Shown here piece by piece: positions 43,873 to 53,315 of a stretch of DNA of 64,000 nucleotides. This DNA comes from Microvirga lupini. GTDB taxonomy: Bacteria > Pseudomonadota > Alphaproteobacteria > Rhizobiales > Beijerinckiaceae. A model generated the notes under the pieces. It had not been told where the DNA came from. It did no database searches and saw only the letters and a list, made by a program, of their open reading frames with translations. Positions within the stretch are counted from its first letter, which is position 1. Each line of letters opens with the position of its first letter. The DNA is taken from the NCBI RefSeq assembly GCF_014191055.1, contig NZ_JACHWB010000002.1:865612-929611 (forward strand). Reading direction: 5' to 3'. The position numbers and the translations under genes are program-made.

Positions 43873-44958
43873 TCAGAACTCTCCCCTGGCAATCGCCGAT
43901 GCATCACGGCCAAGAGCCTGCGCGAGCGACATCTTCTCGCTCGCGAGGATCTGCACCAGACCGTTCTTGATGTCGCCGATGAGGCTTGGCCCCTTGTAGA
44001 CCATGGCCGAGTAGAACTGCACCAGGCTGGCGCCGGCGCGGATCTTCGCCCAGGCGGCCTCCGCGGAATCCACACCGCCGACGCCGATGAGCGGGATCTT
44101 GCGTTCCACGCGCTGGAAGGTTTCGGCGAGAAGCTTCGTGGACGGCACGAAGAGCGGCTTGCCGGAGAGGCCGCCTGTCTCCGATGCGAGCGCTTTTTCC
44201 TTCAGGCTGTCGGGCCGCGCGACTGTCGTGTTGGAAACAGTGAGACCGTCGATGCCGCGCCTGAGCGCGGTGGCCACGATGGCGTCGAGCGTGTCGAGCG
44301 AGATATCGGGCGCGATCTTCAGCAGCACGATTGTCTTGTGCCCGCCCTTTTCCGCCTTGTCCCGTGCCTCGATGCTGCGCGCGAGAAGATCGTCGAGGAA
44401 AGCCTCGCCCTGCAGGTCGCGCAGGCCCGGCGTGTTGGGCGATGACACGTTGATTGTGAGGAAATCGGCAAGCCCGCACAGGCGCTGAATGCACAGCACG
44501 TAATCGGCAATGCGGTCATCCGAGTCCTTGTTCGCCCCGATATTGACGCCCACGATGCCGGGACGCCCACGGCGTTGCGCAAGACGCCGGCATGCCACGT
44601 CGAGCCCGTCGCTGTTGAGCCCGAAGCGGTTGATCACCGCTTCGTCCTCGGCGAGACGGAAGACGCGTGGGCGCGGATTACCTGCCTGCGGCTTAGGCAC
44701 GACACCACCGAGTTCGACGAAGCCGAACCCAAGGCCAAGAAGCTGATCCGGCACTTCGCATTGCTTGTCGAAGCCCGCCGCAAGCCCAACCGGGTTGGGA
44801 AAAGTTCTGCCGAACACCGCGACGGAGAGGCGCGGATCGTCCGCCGGGGCGGGCGTCACCGGCATCAGGGACAGCCCCCTGATGGTCAACTGATGGGCGG
44901 TCTCCGCATCGAGCGCATGCAGCGCGGGCTTCGCGAGGGAAAACAGTGCACCAATCAT
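43873..44958 (-). CDS. pyrD: quinone-dependent dihydroorotate dehydrogenase
   Basis: The 361-residue class 2 enzyme shows the N-terminal membrane-association helix ([19 protein letters not shown]), FMN-binding segments [15 protein letters not shown] and [19 protein letters not shown], the catalytic serine region [16 protein letters not shown], and [15 protein letters not shown]. It oxidises dihydroorotate to orotate in pyrimidine synthesis and passes electrons to quinone. Its start overlaps the stop of the DUF952 gene by four bases. It converges on the MATE gene with a nine-base gap. Confidence 0.97.
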   Translation of the reverse strand: MIGALFSLAKPALHALDAETAHQLTIRGLSLMPVTPAPADDPRLSVAVFGRTFPNPVGLAAGFDKQCEVPDQLLGLGFGFVELGGVVPKPQAGNPRPRVFRLAEDEAVINRFGLNSDGLDVACRRLAQRRGRPGIVGVNIGANKDSDDRIADYVLCIQRLCGLADFLTINVSSPNTPGLRDLQGEAFLDDLLARSIEARDKAEKGGHKTIVLLKIAPDISLDTLDAIVATALRRGIDGLTVSNTTVARPDSLKEKALASETGGLSGKPLFVPSTKLLAETFQRVERKIPLIGVGGVDSAEAAWAKIRAGASLVQFYSAMVYKGPSLIGDIKNGLVQILASEKMSLAQALGRDASAIARGEF

Positions 44959-45299
44959 GCGTCGAGATCCGGAAAGATGTGTTGTCCATTTGCGCCGAGA
45001 GGCAGCGGCTTCACCCATCGGACAGTTGATAAAGGCAGATGAGCGTAAAGATGCGGGAAGAGATCCCCGCCACGGGACGGCTCATACCGCAGGGCCTCGC
45101 CCAGTGAGTCGGCATCGATGGCGATCAGCAGGAGATCGCTTTGTCCCGCAAAGTGCCTGGCAGCCGTCTCGCGAACCTGCTCGGCAGTGGAAAAGTGGAG
45201 GTACCCATCCTGGATGTCGATAGGCGCTCCTGAGAAGAGGCCGGCCTCTTCAGCCTCGCGCCAAAGCAATGTCGGGCAAATTTTGTAGATAATGCGCAT
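44955..45299 (-). CDS. DUF952 domain-containing protein
   Basis: The 114-residue product has the DUF952 pattern: [40 protein letters not shown] and [16 protein letters not shown]. The family resembles glutathione S-transferase-linked small proteins and has no proven function. ATG 45299 gives the conserved beginning MRIIYKI. The four-base overlap with pyrD is common in Rhizobiales and implies co-translation. Confidence 0.92.
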   Translation of the reverse strand: MRIIYKICPTLLWREAEEAGLFSGAPIDIQDGYLHFSTAEQVRETAARHFAGQSDLLLIAIDADSLGEALRYEPSRGGDLFPHLYAHLPLSTVRWVKPLPLGANGQHIFPDLDA

Positions 45300-45453
45300 G
45301 ATAGCTCGATTAATTGAGCGTCGCTTCAGGAGCAATCCTGATTAGACATATTGTCTCAAGAGTCGGGATCCCGTTGTCTATGCCTTAGAACAATCTTAAT
45401 TCCTATTCATAGGTTCGGTTTCAGTTATTCGCTTCTAGCGAAGGTTTCTTGCG

Positions 45454-46086
45454 ATGTTGTCCCATGAGCGCGTCTGGGCTGCTATCGATGCATTGGCATC
45501 ACGTCACGGCATGACCGCATCGGGCCTCGCCCGCAAGGCCGGTCTCGATGCGACAAGCTTCAACAGATCAAAGCGCGTCAGTCCCGAGGGTCGGGAGCGA
45601 TGGCCGTCAACCGAGTCGATCTCGAAAATCCTGAAGGCAACCGGTGCGACCCTTGAGGACTTCCTGCGCCTCGTCGAACCCACCGGCTCCCTGCGCCGCT
45701 CTATGATTCCGCTGATCGGCATGGAGGAAGCAGGCACTGGAAAGATCCTCAACGAGGACGGCACGCCTGCGGAAGGCTCCCGCTGGGACGAGCTCGAATT
45801 CCCCGATTTCGGCCAGGAGAGGATCTTCGCCCTTGAGGTCACCGGCGATACGCTGGCGCCTCTCTACCGGGATGGGGACGTGCTCATCGTCTCGCCCACC
45901 GCCAGCACCCGGAAAGGCGACCGGATCGTGGTGTGCACCACGAACGGGGAGATCCTGGCCAAGGAACTCAAGCGCCGCTCGGCCAAGACCCTGGAGATGA
46001 CGTCCCTGGCGAAGGATCAGGAGGACCAGATGATCCCCACCGAGGAGATCGCCTGGTCAGCCCGGATCATGTGGGCGCGGCAATAA
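45454..46086 (+). CDS. S24/CI-like helix-turn-helix repressor with Ser-to-Thr substitution
   Basis: The 210-residue protein has a helix-turn-helix region (about 18-70, TASGLARKAGLDATSFNRSK) and a LexA/CI-type S24 peptidase fold (about 85-205). The expected catalytic serine in GDSM is threonine here (VTGDTLAPLYRDGD, Thr133), while the lysine (EILAKELKRR, Lys170) is kept; self-cleavage is therefore doubtful. The gene is not lexA itself, which in this group has GTTC-binding helices of another sequence. An imperfect LexA-like site, GTTC-N7-GTTA, lies about 40 bases upstream (45413-45427). It may be a repressor controlled by a signal other than RecA cleavage. Confidence 0.85.
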   Translation: MLSHERVWAAIDALASRHGMTASGLARKAGLDATSFNRSKRVSPEGRERWPSTESISKILKATGATLEDFLRLVEPTGSLRRSMIPLIGMEEAGTGKILNEDGTPAEGSRWDELEFPDFGQERIFALEVTGDTLAPLYRDGDVLIVSPTASTRKGDRIVVCTTNGEILAKELKRRSAKTLEMTSLAKDQEDQMIPTEEIAWSARIMWARQ

Positions 46087-46089
46087 CCC

Positions 46090-47811
46090 TTATGCCGCGC
46101 GATCCTTCAGGAAGGCTTCGTGCTCGCGCACGAGATCGCCGTTGAGTGCGTTCTGGATCAGCGCCCGCGTTTCCTTGACGCCATAGAGAGCCACGAAAGA
46201 ACCGAAGCGAGGTCCACGCGGCTCGCCGAGCAGCACTTGATAGATCGTGTTAAACCACTCGATGGACACGCCCGGACGCTCGGGCGTAGCGCCCTTGGCC
46301 TTGAGATCCTGATAGCGCGGCTCGGCGCGGCCGACATTGTAGATCTCTTCCTGGATCGCCTCGGCCGTTGCGGGACGCTCCCCTGCCTCGAAGGATCCCA
46401 GCACCTCGTCCAGGCGCCGCAGGGATGCGGCCTCGACCTCATCGGCCAGACGATAGGTCTTCTGCGGCTTCACGAAATCCTCGAAGTAGCGCACCGCGCG
46501 CTTCACGAGGCTGTCGAGGCGCGGATGGGTCTCCGGTGATACGCCCGGTGCATAGCGGCGAATGAAGCCCCAGAGTACGGAGGGATCCTCGGAATTCGCC
46601 ACCGCCACGAGATTGAGCAGCATAGAGAAGGAGATCGTCGTGCCCGGCTGGTTGGCGCCACCCGACGCCACCAGTTCAGGCGCCGGCGGCTCGCCTCCAT
46701 GGAGATGCCAGACCGGGTTCATCAGGCGCGCCTTGGCGTCCTGCGCCGGGTACTTCTCCAGGAAGGTCAGGTAGTCGTCCACCTGCCGCGGGATCACATC
46801 GAAATAAAGTTTTTTCGCCTCGCGCGGCTTGTTGAACATGAACAGCCTCAGACTGTCCGGCGTACCGTAGGTGAGCCACTCGTCGATGGTGAGGCCGTTG
46901 CCCTTGGACTTGGAGATCTTCTGGCCCTTGTCGTCGAGGAAAAGTTCGTAGTTGAACCCGTCCGGCGGAAGGCCGCCGAGCGCTTTGGCGATCTCGCCTG
47001 AGAGCTTCACGCTGTCGATCAGGTCCTTGCCGGCCATCTCGTAATCGACGCCGAGCGCCACCCAGCGCATGGCCCAATCGGGCTTCCACTGCAGCTTGGC
47101 GTGGCCGCCGGTGACCGGTGTCTCGAAGCGCTCGCCCGTTTCAGGATCGCGCCATACGATGGTGCCGGCGTCCAACTTGCGCTCGTCGATCGGCACCTGC
47201 ATCACGATACCTGTCTTCGGGTGGATCGGCAGGAAAGGCGAATAGGATTGCTGGCGCTCCTCGCGCAGCGACGGCAGCATGATCGCCATCACGGCATCGT
47301 AGCGCTCGAGCACGGTCAGCAGCGTCTTGTCGAACTTACCGGCCTTGTAGCACTCGGTCGCCGACATGAACTCATAGTCGAAACCAAAGGCGTCCAGGAA
47401 TTCGCGCAGGCGCGCATTGTTATGATGCGCGAAGCTCTCGTGAGTCCCGAACGGGTCCGGCACCTGGGTCAGGGGCTTGCCGAGGGAAGCCGCAATCAGC
47501 TCCTTGTTGGGGATGTTGTCCGGCACCTTGCGCAGACCGTCCATGTCGTCCGAGAAGGCGACGAGGCGGGTCGGGATCGTGTCGCCTGTCAGCACCCGGA
47601 AGGCATGCCGGACCATGCTGGTGCGGGCGACCTCGCCGAAGGTGCCGATATGCGGCAGGCCCGAGGGGCCATAGCCCGTTTCGAACAGAGCCTCCGTCTT
47701 GCCCGTTTTCTTGAGACGCTCGACGAGCTTGCGGGCCTCTTCGAAAGGCCAAGCATTGGCAGTCTGGGCGGCTTCAATCAGAGCGGGATCAAGAAACAGA
47801 GGGTGAGACAT
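46090..47811 (-). CDS. lysS: class I lysyl-tRNA synthetase
   Basis: The 573-residue enzyme belongs to the class I (archaeal-type) lysyl-tRNA synthetases typical of alphaproteobacteria. It has the HIGH-equivalent motif [12 protein letters not shown] near residue 50 and the KMSKS motif [15 protein letters not shown] at about 290, with a helical C-terminal domain. It charges tRNA-Lys. The symbol lysS is used for both classes; some authors use lysK for this one. It converges with the repressor gene, stops three bases apart. Confidence 0.96.
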   Translation of the reverse strand: MSHPLFLDPALIEAAQTANAWPFEEARKLVERLKKTGKTEALFETGYGPSGLPHIGTFGEVARTSMVRHAFRVLTGDTIPTRLVAFSDDMDGLRKVPDNIPNKELIAASLGKPLTQVPDPFGTHESFAHHNNARLREFLDAFGFDYEFMSATECYKAGKFDKTLLTVLERYDAVMAIMLPSLREERQQSYSPFLPIHPKTGIVMQVPIDERKLDAGTIVWRDPETGERFETPVTGGHAKLQWKPDWAMRWVALGVDYEMAGKDLIDSVKLSGEIAKALGGLPPDGFNYELFLDDKGQKISKSKGNGLTIDEWLTYGTPDSLRLFMFNKPREAKKLYFDVIPRQVDDYLTFLEKYPAQDAKARLMNPVWHLHGGEPPAPELVASGGANQPGTTISFSMLLNLVAVANSEDPSVLWGFIRRYAPGVSPETHPRLDSLVKRAVRYFEDFVKPQKTYRLADEVEAASLRRLDEVLGSFEAGERPATAEAIQEEIYNVGRAEPRYQDLKAKGATPERPGVSIEWFNTIYQVLLGEPRGPRFGSFVALYGVKETRALIQNALNGDLVREHEAFLKDRAA

Positions 47812-47858
47812 GGGCCTAGTGCTTAAAGGAAATGCTTCCAGAAGCGCGGCACACTAGA

Positions 47859-47970
47859 GCATCGAACCCAAAAGTGGAAACCACTTTTGGGGCATATTCG
47901 ACGCTTCTTCTCTTGCAAGCGCATCGTCAGGCGGAAAACCGGAGCCACTTTTCCGTACGATGCGCTTGGA
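47859..47970. repeat. GCATCGAACCCAAAAGTGG-type palindromic intergenic repeat
   Basis: CCCAAAAGTGG and CCACTTTTGGG form a short hairpin near 47868-47891, and AAGCGCATCGT faces ACGATGCGCTT perfectly near 47918-47967 with a GGAAAA/TTTTCC inner arm. This two-hairpin element is a version of a repeat widespread in Rhizobiales and Methylobacteriaceae chromosomes. It lies between the divergent lysS gene and the end of the solute-binding protein gene. Confidence 0.8.
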
Positions 47971-48022
47971 TCAGCCCCCTAGGGTCAATGCGGTAAACCC
48001 GGCAGACCCGTAAAGTAAGCCG

Positions 48023-48907
48023 TCAGTAAGGGCTTGTCGGGAAGAAACGCAGGTAAAGCTCGGCGTATTTCCCATCCCGCCAGAGCTGCTGCAGAGCAAA
48101 GTCGAGAGCCCGCCGCAGGGCGTCGTCCTCCGTGCGGGTGATGAAGCCGATGCCCTCGCCGAAGAAGCGGCTCTCAAGATATGGGCCACCCAAGAAGTCG
48201 CAGCATCCGGCAGATTCCTCGCCGCCGATCCAGAGGGCGAGACCGAGGCCGTCGGCGAACAGGTAGTCGATCTCACCGGCCTTCAGCGCGGCCTGCGCCG
48301 CCGCCAGTTCCGGGTAAGGCTTGAGGGAGGCTCCTCCCATGAAAGCCTTGGCATAGGCCTCATGGGCCGTCCCTCCGACGACGCCCAGGGTCTTGCCCTG
48401 CAGGGCCTTTGCCTCAGGTGCCGGCTGGTTCTTGTCCTTCCGTACGGCAAAACGGGCCGGGATCTTGAAATAGGGCCCGGTCACGGCAAAGCCCCGGCGA
48501 AGGTCCGCCGTGATGGGAATGGCAGCCGCCACCACGTCGCCCTGCCTCTCGTTGAGGGCACTCAAAAGCGTATCGAAGCGGCGCACCTGAACGGTGCAGG
48601 TCAGGCTCAAACGCTCGCAGGCGGCCCGGGCGAGTTCCACCGACAGTCCGGTCGGGTTGCCGTCGAGGCCAGGAAAGTGGAGCGGCGGGAAGTCATCGTC
48701 GACGAGAAAGCGGATCGTACGCGTGGCCGGCAGCTCCGGGCGCTCGAGCTGTGTTCTCGGGTCCCAGAAATTCGGGATGCTCACCCCCTGAGCCTGAGCC
48801 GCGCTTGCCATGAGCGCGAAAGCCAGGGGCAAAAGCGTTCCGGCTCGCCCAAAGGGCTTGATCTTACGAGAAAGGCGGGCAACCAATGTAATGATATTTA
48901 GGACCAT
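48023..48907 (-). CDS. extracellular solute-binding protein family 3 (amino acid-type)
   Basis: The product of about 294 residues has a signal peptide (TLLPLAFALMASAAQAQ) and the family 3 bilobal binding fold: IRFLVDDDFPPLHFPGLDG, then GLSVELARAACERL, FDTLLSALNERQGDVVAAAI and LGVVGGTAHEAYAKAF. It should bind a small polar ligand in the periplasm. No ABC permease or ATPase gene is adjacent, so it is an orphan. ATG 48907 or the upstream GTG 48940 may be the start. It is divergent from the glycosyltransferase gene with about 70 bases between. Confidence 0.88.
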   Translation of the reverse strand: MVLNIITLVARLSRKIKPFGRAGTLLPLAFALMASAAQAQGVSIPNFWDPRTQLERPELPATRTIRFLVDDDFPPLHFPGLDGNPTGLSVELARAACERLSLTCTVQVRRFDTLLSALNERQGDVVAAAIPITADLRRGFAVTGPYFKIPARFAVRKDKNQPAPEAKALQGKTLGVVGGTAHEAYAKAFMGGASLKPYPELAAAQAALKAGEIDYLFADGLGLALWIGGEESAGCCDFLGGPYLESRFFGEGIGFITRTEDDALRRALDFALQQLWRDGKYAELYLRFFPTSPY

Positions 48908-48975
48908 AGAGGCGACATTCTCTTGCTCTTGGCTTTGCACTGCTCAGGAATGCCCGCAGGAAGCACCCAACGCTC

Positions 48976-50859
48976 ATGAGGCAGGGTCTAGCGGACGGGG
49001 CTGCACAGTCAACAGCGCTGCCGGTCGAGATCGGATTTCTCAGCAACCACGGACATGCGCCCGAAGTTCTGTGGCAGGCTGCCGTCTTCTCCCAGGCCGC
49101 CGGGGTGACGGCCGATGAGTTCCTGATCAGGGAAGGGATCGTCCCGGAGGACGGCTTCTACCGGGCTCTCGCGGCAGAACTCCGTCTGTCGTTTATTGCA
49201 AATCCACACTTGTCATCGGCCGTCCGCTACCCTGACAGTGTCCTGGCGGGCCTGGCCCCTCTGGCCCGAGACAAAGCCAGGTTCGTTGCCGCGCCGCGCG
49301 GCCCTGCCCTGACGGACCTTCTCAAGACTCGCTCCTTGGGTCGTCCACTCGCCATCACCACGCCCACGCGGCTGAGACAGGCGGTCTTTCAAACTCAAGC
49401 GCGGTTGATTGCCCAGCAGGCTGCTCATGAACTGGCCAACAAGACCCCTCACCTCGCAACCGATGTGAGCTACGGGCAAATCGCCCTCCTGTTCATGGCT
49501 CTCACGCTGATCTCGTTCGGCCTAGTCCACGCGTTCGGGCCTACCATCGGCATCCTTGGGGCAGCGATGGGCCCCCTGTTCATCGGGAGCGTCGTTCTCC
49601 GACTCGCCGCATCGATGTTGAGCAACCCGGTCATACCAACGGCCCCGCCGCCTCGCACTGAAGATGCCGATCTTCCGGTCTATACGGTCATCGCCGCCCT
49701 CTACCGGGAAAAGCGCGTCGTCGCCCGTTTCCTCGACGCCTTGGCGCAGCTCGACTACCCGGCCGCCAAGCTCGACATCAAGCTCGTTCTGGAGGTCGAC
49801 GATCCGGAGACCATGGAGGCTCTCCGCGCCATCGAGGTTCCAGGCAATGTCGAGATCCTTATCGCGCCGCCGGGAGAACCGCGCACGAAACCCCGCGCGC
49901 TCAACGTCGCCCTGCCGCTGGCGCGGGGCCGCTACACGGTGATCTACGATGCCGAGGACGTGCCCGATCCAGGGCAGCTGCGCCTGGCGGTGTCGCGCTT
50001 TGCCGAAGCGCCGCCACGCGTCGCCTGCCTGCAGGCACGGCTGACCATCGACAATACGGACGACACCTGGCTCACGCGGCTCTTCACGGTCGAATACGCG
50101 GCCCTGTTCGACGTGTTCAATCCGGGGCTGGCGGAGATCGGCAGCCCGATCGCCCTGGGCGGCACCTCGAACCATTTCCGCACCTCCGTGCTGCGGAGGG
50201 TTCATGGATGGGATGCCTGGAACGTGACCGAGGATGCCGATCTCGGCATTCGCCTGGTACGGCTCGGCTATGAGGTCAGAGACCTACCCTCCTCCACCTT
50301 TGAGGAGGCACCTGGCACGCTGCGCCTCTGGATGCGGCAGCGGACGCGGTGGATGAAGGGCTACGTGCAGACCGCCGTGGTTCATACACGAAAGCCCTGG
50401 ATCATGCTGCGCCAGCTCGGGCTTTGGCGTTTCTCCGGCGCCCTTGCCCTGACCTGGGGAGTTGTGCTCAGCGCCCTTGTGTATCCGTTCTTCACCGGAC
50501 TCTATTTGGCCTCATGGTTTGCGAGCACTGAAGAGGCTTTCGACCTGGGCTGGACAGCGGCACTCAACGCTTATGCCCTGACGCTTTTCCTGTCAGGCGC
50601 GGCCTCGATTTTCATCCCCGCCTGCGTGGCCCTGCACCGGCGCAGGCTCTGGCGGCTCATGCCCTGGATCTTGATGCTGCCGCTCTATTACTGCCTCGTC
50701 AGCTTTGCGGCCTGGAGAGGCTTATGGGAGCTGGCCATCGCGCCGTTCCGGTGGAACAAGACGAGCCACGGCCTCGCCCGCACCTCAAGGGCCGGGCTTT
50801 TTCAGAAGCACCAAGCCAGGGTGGCGGTCACCAGATCGTTGAACACGGCGCCGCCATAG
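48976..50859 (+). CDS. BcsA-like family 2 glycosyltransferase with N-terminal MshEN-like domain
   Basis: This 627-residue inner-membrane enzyme has a processive GT2 domain with the nucleotide-sugar and metal motif YDAEDVPDPGQ, the catalytic-base motif NVTEDADLGIRL and QRTRWMKGY, as in cellulose and beta-glucan synthases, flanked by membrane helices at about 170-215 and four near the C-terminus. The N-terminal 125 residues (AAVFSQAAGVTADEFLIREG and following) resemble the type II secretion ATPase N-domain (MshEN), known in other proteins to bind c-di-GMP. Glycan product unknown. Its C-terminal codons overlap a small gene on the other strand. Confidence 0.9.
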   Translation: MRQGLADGAAQSTALPVEIGFLSNHGHAPEVLWQAAVFSQAAGVTADEFLIREGIVPEDGFYRALAAELRLSFIANPHLSSAVRYPDSVLAGLAPLARDKARFVAAPRGPALTDLLKTRSLGRPLAITTPTRLRQAVFQTQARLIAQQAAHELANKTPHLATDVSYGQIALLFMALTLISFGLVHAFGPTIGILGAAMGPLFIGSVVLRLAASMLSNPVIPTAPPPRTEDADLPVYTVIAALYREKRVVARFLDALAQLDYPAAKLDIKLVLEVDDPETMEALRAIEVPGNVEILIAPPGEPRTKPRALNVALPLARGRYTVIYDAEDVPDPGQLRLAVSRFAEAPPRVACLQARLTIDNTDDTWLTRLFTVEYAALFDVFNPGLAEIGSPIALGGTSNHFRTSVLRRVHGWDAWNVTEDADLGIRLVRLGYEVRDLPSSTFEEAPGTLRLWMRQRTRWMKGYVQTAVVHTRKPWIMLRQLGLWRFSGALALTWGVVLSALVYPFFTGLYLASWFASTEEAFDLGWTAALNAYALTLFLSGAASIFIPACVALHRRRLWRLMPWILMLPLYYCLVSFAAWRGLWELAIAPFRWNKTSHGLARTSRAGLFQKHQARVAVTRSLNTAPP

Positions 50860-50969
50860 CGCCACCACAGTAGCCCGCCCGAGGCGACCAGGCACAGAAA
50901 TGCTGCCGCGAGAAGGCCGACGCGCGCCCGCTGCTCCTGCTGCTCCCCATGCCCCGTCTCTGTGCTCAT
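50802..50969 (-). CDS. small single-helix membrane protein, overlapping the glycosyltransferase 3' end
   Basis: A 55-residue frame starts at ATG 50969, preceded by GGAG with six bases spacing, and ends at 50802 with a TGA. It encodes a charged N-terminus, one membrane helix (RVGLLAAAFLCLVASGGLLWW), then RYGGAVFNDLV and ends in CF. Codon usage and the proper ribosome site support a real gene. The last 58 bases lie antisense to the end of the glycosyltransferase gene. It is encoded 65 bases downstream of recD2 on the same strand. No function is known to me. Confidence 0.75.
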   Translation of the reverse strand: MSTETGHGEQQEQRARVGLLAAAFLCLVASGGLLWWRYGGAVFNDLVTATLAWCF

Positions 50970-51034
50970 TCTCTACTCCAGAGGATGCTTCTGCAGGAGC
51001 AGATATAGAGCGCTTTGCCTCTGGACGAAAGGGA

Positions 51035-53224
51035 TCAGACCTGAAGCCAGTTCCTGAGCCTGGAGAGGCGCGGCTCCTCTTCCGAGCCGACCGCCTGAAC
51101 CAGTGCAGCCCGGCTGCCGACGAGGATCACCAGACGGCTTGCCCGTGTCACCCCCGTATAGAGAAGCTTGCGCCGCAGCATCGAGGCCTGTTGCAGGGCA
51201 ACCGGGATGACCACGGCCGGATACTCGGAGCCTTGCGCCTTGTGGATTGTCACGGCATAGGCCAGAGCCAGCTCGTCGAGCTCCTGCAGCGAGTACACAA
51301 CCATCCTGTCGTCGAACGCAACGGTGAGTTCGCCGTGGTCGCGGCTCACCTCGCGTACGATGCCGACTTCGCCGTTATAAACATCGCGCTCGTAATCGTT
51401 GCGGACCTGCATGACCTTGTCACCTGGCCCGTAGCTCCAGCCGGCCCGGTGCAGGCTATCAAGACATGGCGGATTGAAGATCTGCTGCAGTTCCCCGTTC
51501 AGCGCATGCGTGCCGAGACGACCACGATTCATGGCGCACAGCACCTGCACGTCCCGCACCGGATCGAGGCCGAAGCGGCACGGAATCCGGTCGCGGATCA
51601 GGATGGTCATCTTGGCCATGGCCTCGGACGGCGTCTCGGCCTCGATGAAGTAGAAATCGGAATCCGGCTGATGACCCAGATCGGGTACGAGGCCTCGGTT
51701 GATCGCATGGGCCACGGTGATGATGCGGCTCTCCCGCTCCTGCCGGAACACTTCCCTGAGATGCACCACCGGAACGGCGCCGGACGCGATGATGTCGGAC
51801 AGGATCTGCCCTGGGCCGATGGAGGGCAGCTGGTCCACGTCGCCCACGAGAACGAGCGAGGCTTCGTCCGGCAAGGCGCGCAGCAGCGCCGCCATCAGGC
51901 GGATGTCGAGCATCGAGGTCTCGTCGACCACGAGAAGGTTGCAGTCGAGCGGCATCTTGGTGTTGCGCCGGAAGCCGCCCTCGGACGCTTCCAGCAGGCG
52001 GTGGACGGTCTTGGCCGGAAAGCCCGTGCTTTCCGACAGCCGCTTGGCAGCCCGTCCGGTCGGCGCACACAGGGCAATCGTCAACGCATGCTGCGCGCAT
52101 AGATGCGTCAGGCTTCGGATCAGCGTCGTCTTGCCGACACCAGGCCCACCGGTCACGACGAGCACCTTCGAGCGGCAGGCGGAGGCCAGGGCCTCGCGCT
52201 GGCTCGGCGAGTAGGAGACGCCGATAGCTGCTTCAGCCTCAGCGATTATCTGCTCGCTATTAAATCCGCTCCAGGGATGAACTCCCTGGGCGATATCCTT
52301 CAGGCGCTGCGCGATGAAGAGCTCGGCACCATAGAGGCCTTTCAGGAAGATGCTGCGGCGGCCATCAAGCTCGTCGCCGACGAGCTGACCTGCCGCACAT
52401 TGCGCATCAAGCACCGGCTTCAACTCGGCTTCAGAGACTTCAAGCAAGCGACTCGCCTGCCGCAGCAGTTCATCCGCCGGCAGGCCGGAATGCCCTTCCT
52501 TCACGGCCTCCGAGAGCACATGCGCAAGACCGGCCTGAAGCCTGATCGCGGCTGTGGGCTCCACGTCGAGCTCCAGCGCCACCTGGTCGGCGAGCGCGAA
52601 CTCGAAGCCTGCAATGTCGAGGACCAGCCGGTACGGATTGGCCTTGACGATGTCGATAGCCCCGACCCCGTAGGCGCGGTAGATGCGCGTGAGCAGAAAG
52701 CCGCCGATGCCGTGAGCATTCAGAAAGGCGGCGATATCCTTCAAGGCCCGGTGCTCGGTCCAGGCCGCGCCGATGCTGAGCGCCTTGGCCATCGCGATGC
52801 CATGCACCCGCGTCAGCTCGTGCGGCTTCGTCTCGATCACGTCGAGGATGCGCGCACCGAAGGATGCGATAAGCCTCTGGGCGAGAGAAGGTCCGAGGCC
52901 TTTCAGCAGGCCGGAGCCGAGAAAGCGCTGCAGGTCTTCCGCCGTGGTCGGCGCCGAGGTCGTCAGCTCGCTCGCGCGGAACTGAACCCCGTGATTGCGG
53001 TCATGCAGCCAGCCGCCACTCGCCTCGACAACCTCACCCATGGCGACCGACGGCGCATGACCCACGACAACAACGGGTTTGCGGTGCCCGCGCGCTTTCA
53101 CGCGCAGTACGCAGAAGCCGGTTTCATCGTTGTGGAACGTCACCCGCTCGATGGAGCCGACGAGATGTTCGGAGAGGAGCAGCGCCTCCTGATCGGAAGC
53201 AGCCATGGCGGAGGATTTTGGCAT
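51035..53224 (-). CDS. recD2: ATP-dependent RecD-like DNA helicase RecD2
   Basis: The 729-residue superfamily 1B helicase has an N-terminal OB-like and helix-hairpin-helix region (about 20-180) absent from RecD of RecBCD, the Walker A motif VVTGGPGVGKTTLIRSL at about 357-371, Walker B LVVDETSMLD, the later motif VGDVDQLPSIGPGQIL and the C-terminal helicase motif VTIHKAQGSEYPAVV, with YTGVTRAS near the end. RecD2 proteins unwind 5' to 3' and act in repair and replication restart without RecBC. It neighbours the SOS-associated island, but no LexA box lies directly upstream. Confidence 0.95.
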   Translation of the reverse strand: MPKSSAMAASDQEALLLSEHLVGSIERVTFHNDETGFCVLRVKARGHRKPVVVVGHAPSVAMGEVVEASGGWLHDRNHGVQFRASELTTSAPTTAEDLQRFLGSGLLKGLGPSLAQRLIASFGARILDVIETKPHELTRVHGIAMAKALSIGAAWTEHRALKDIAAFLNAHGIGGFLLTRIYRAYGVGAIDIVKANPYRLVLDIAGFEFALADQVALELDVEPTAAIRLQAGLAHVLSEAVKEGHSGLPADELLRQASRLLEVSEAELKPVLDAQCAAGQLVGDELDGRRSIFLKGLYGAELFIAQRLKDIAQGVHPWSGFNSEQIIAEAEAAIGVSYSPSQREALASACRSKVLVVTGGPGVGKTTLIRSLTHLCAQHALTIALCAPTGRAAKRLSESTGFPAKTVHRLLEASEGGFRRNTKMPLDCNLLVVDETSMLDIRLMAALLRALPDEASLVLVGDVDQLPSIGPGQILSDIIASGAVPVVHLREVFRQERESRIITVAHAINRGLVPDLGHQPDSDFYFIEAETPSEAMAKMTILIRDRIPCRFGLDPVRDVQVLCAMNRGRLGTHALNGELQQIFNPPCLDSLHRAGWSYGPGDKVMQVRNDYERDVYNGEVGIVREVSRDHGELTVAFDDRMVVYSLQELDELALAYAVTIHKAQGSEYPAVVIPVALQQASMLRRKLLYTGVTRASRLVILVGSRAALVQAVGSEEEPRLSRLRNWLQV

Positions 53225-53315
53225 CGATCAGCGGGACCACGAGCGCCGGGACGCCACCAGAGATATGAGAAAGGCGAGACGGCTTGTCCCGTCTCGCCAA
53301 TGATCGCAGCGAAAG

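Noticed and set aside
45413..45427. A LexA box before the S24-like repressor gene
   Set aside because: The site reads GTTC-N7-GTTA, one base off consensus, so it is noted but not called as a LexA box.
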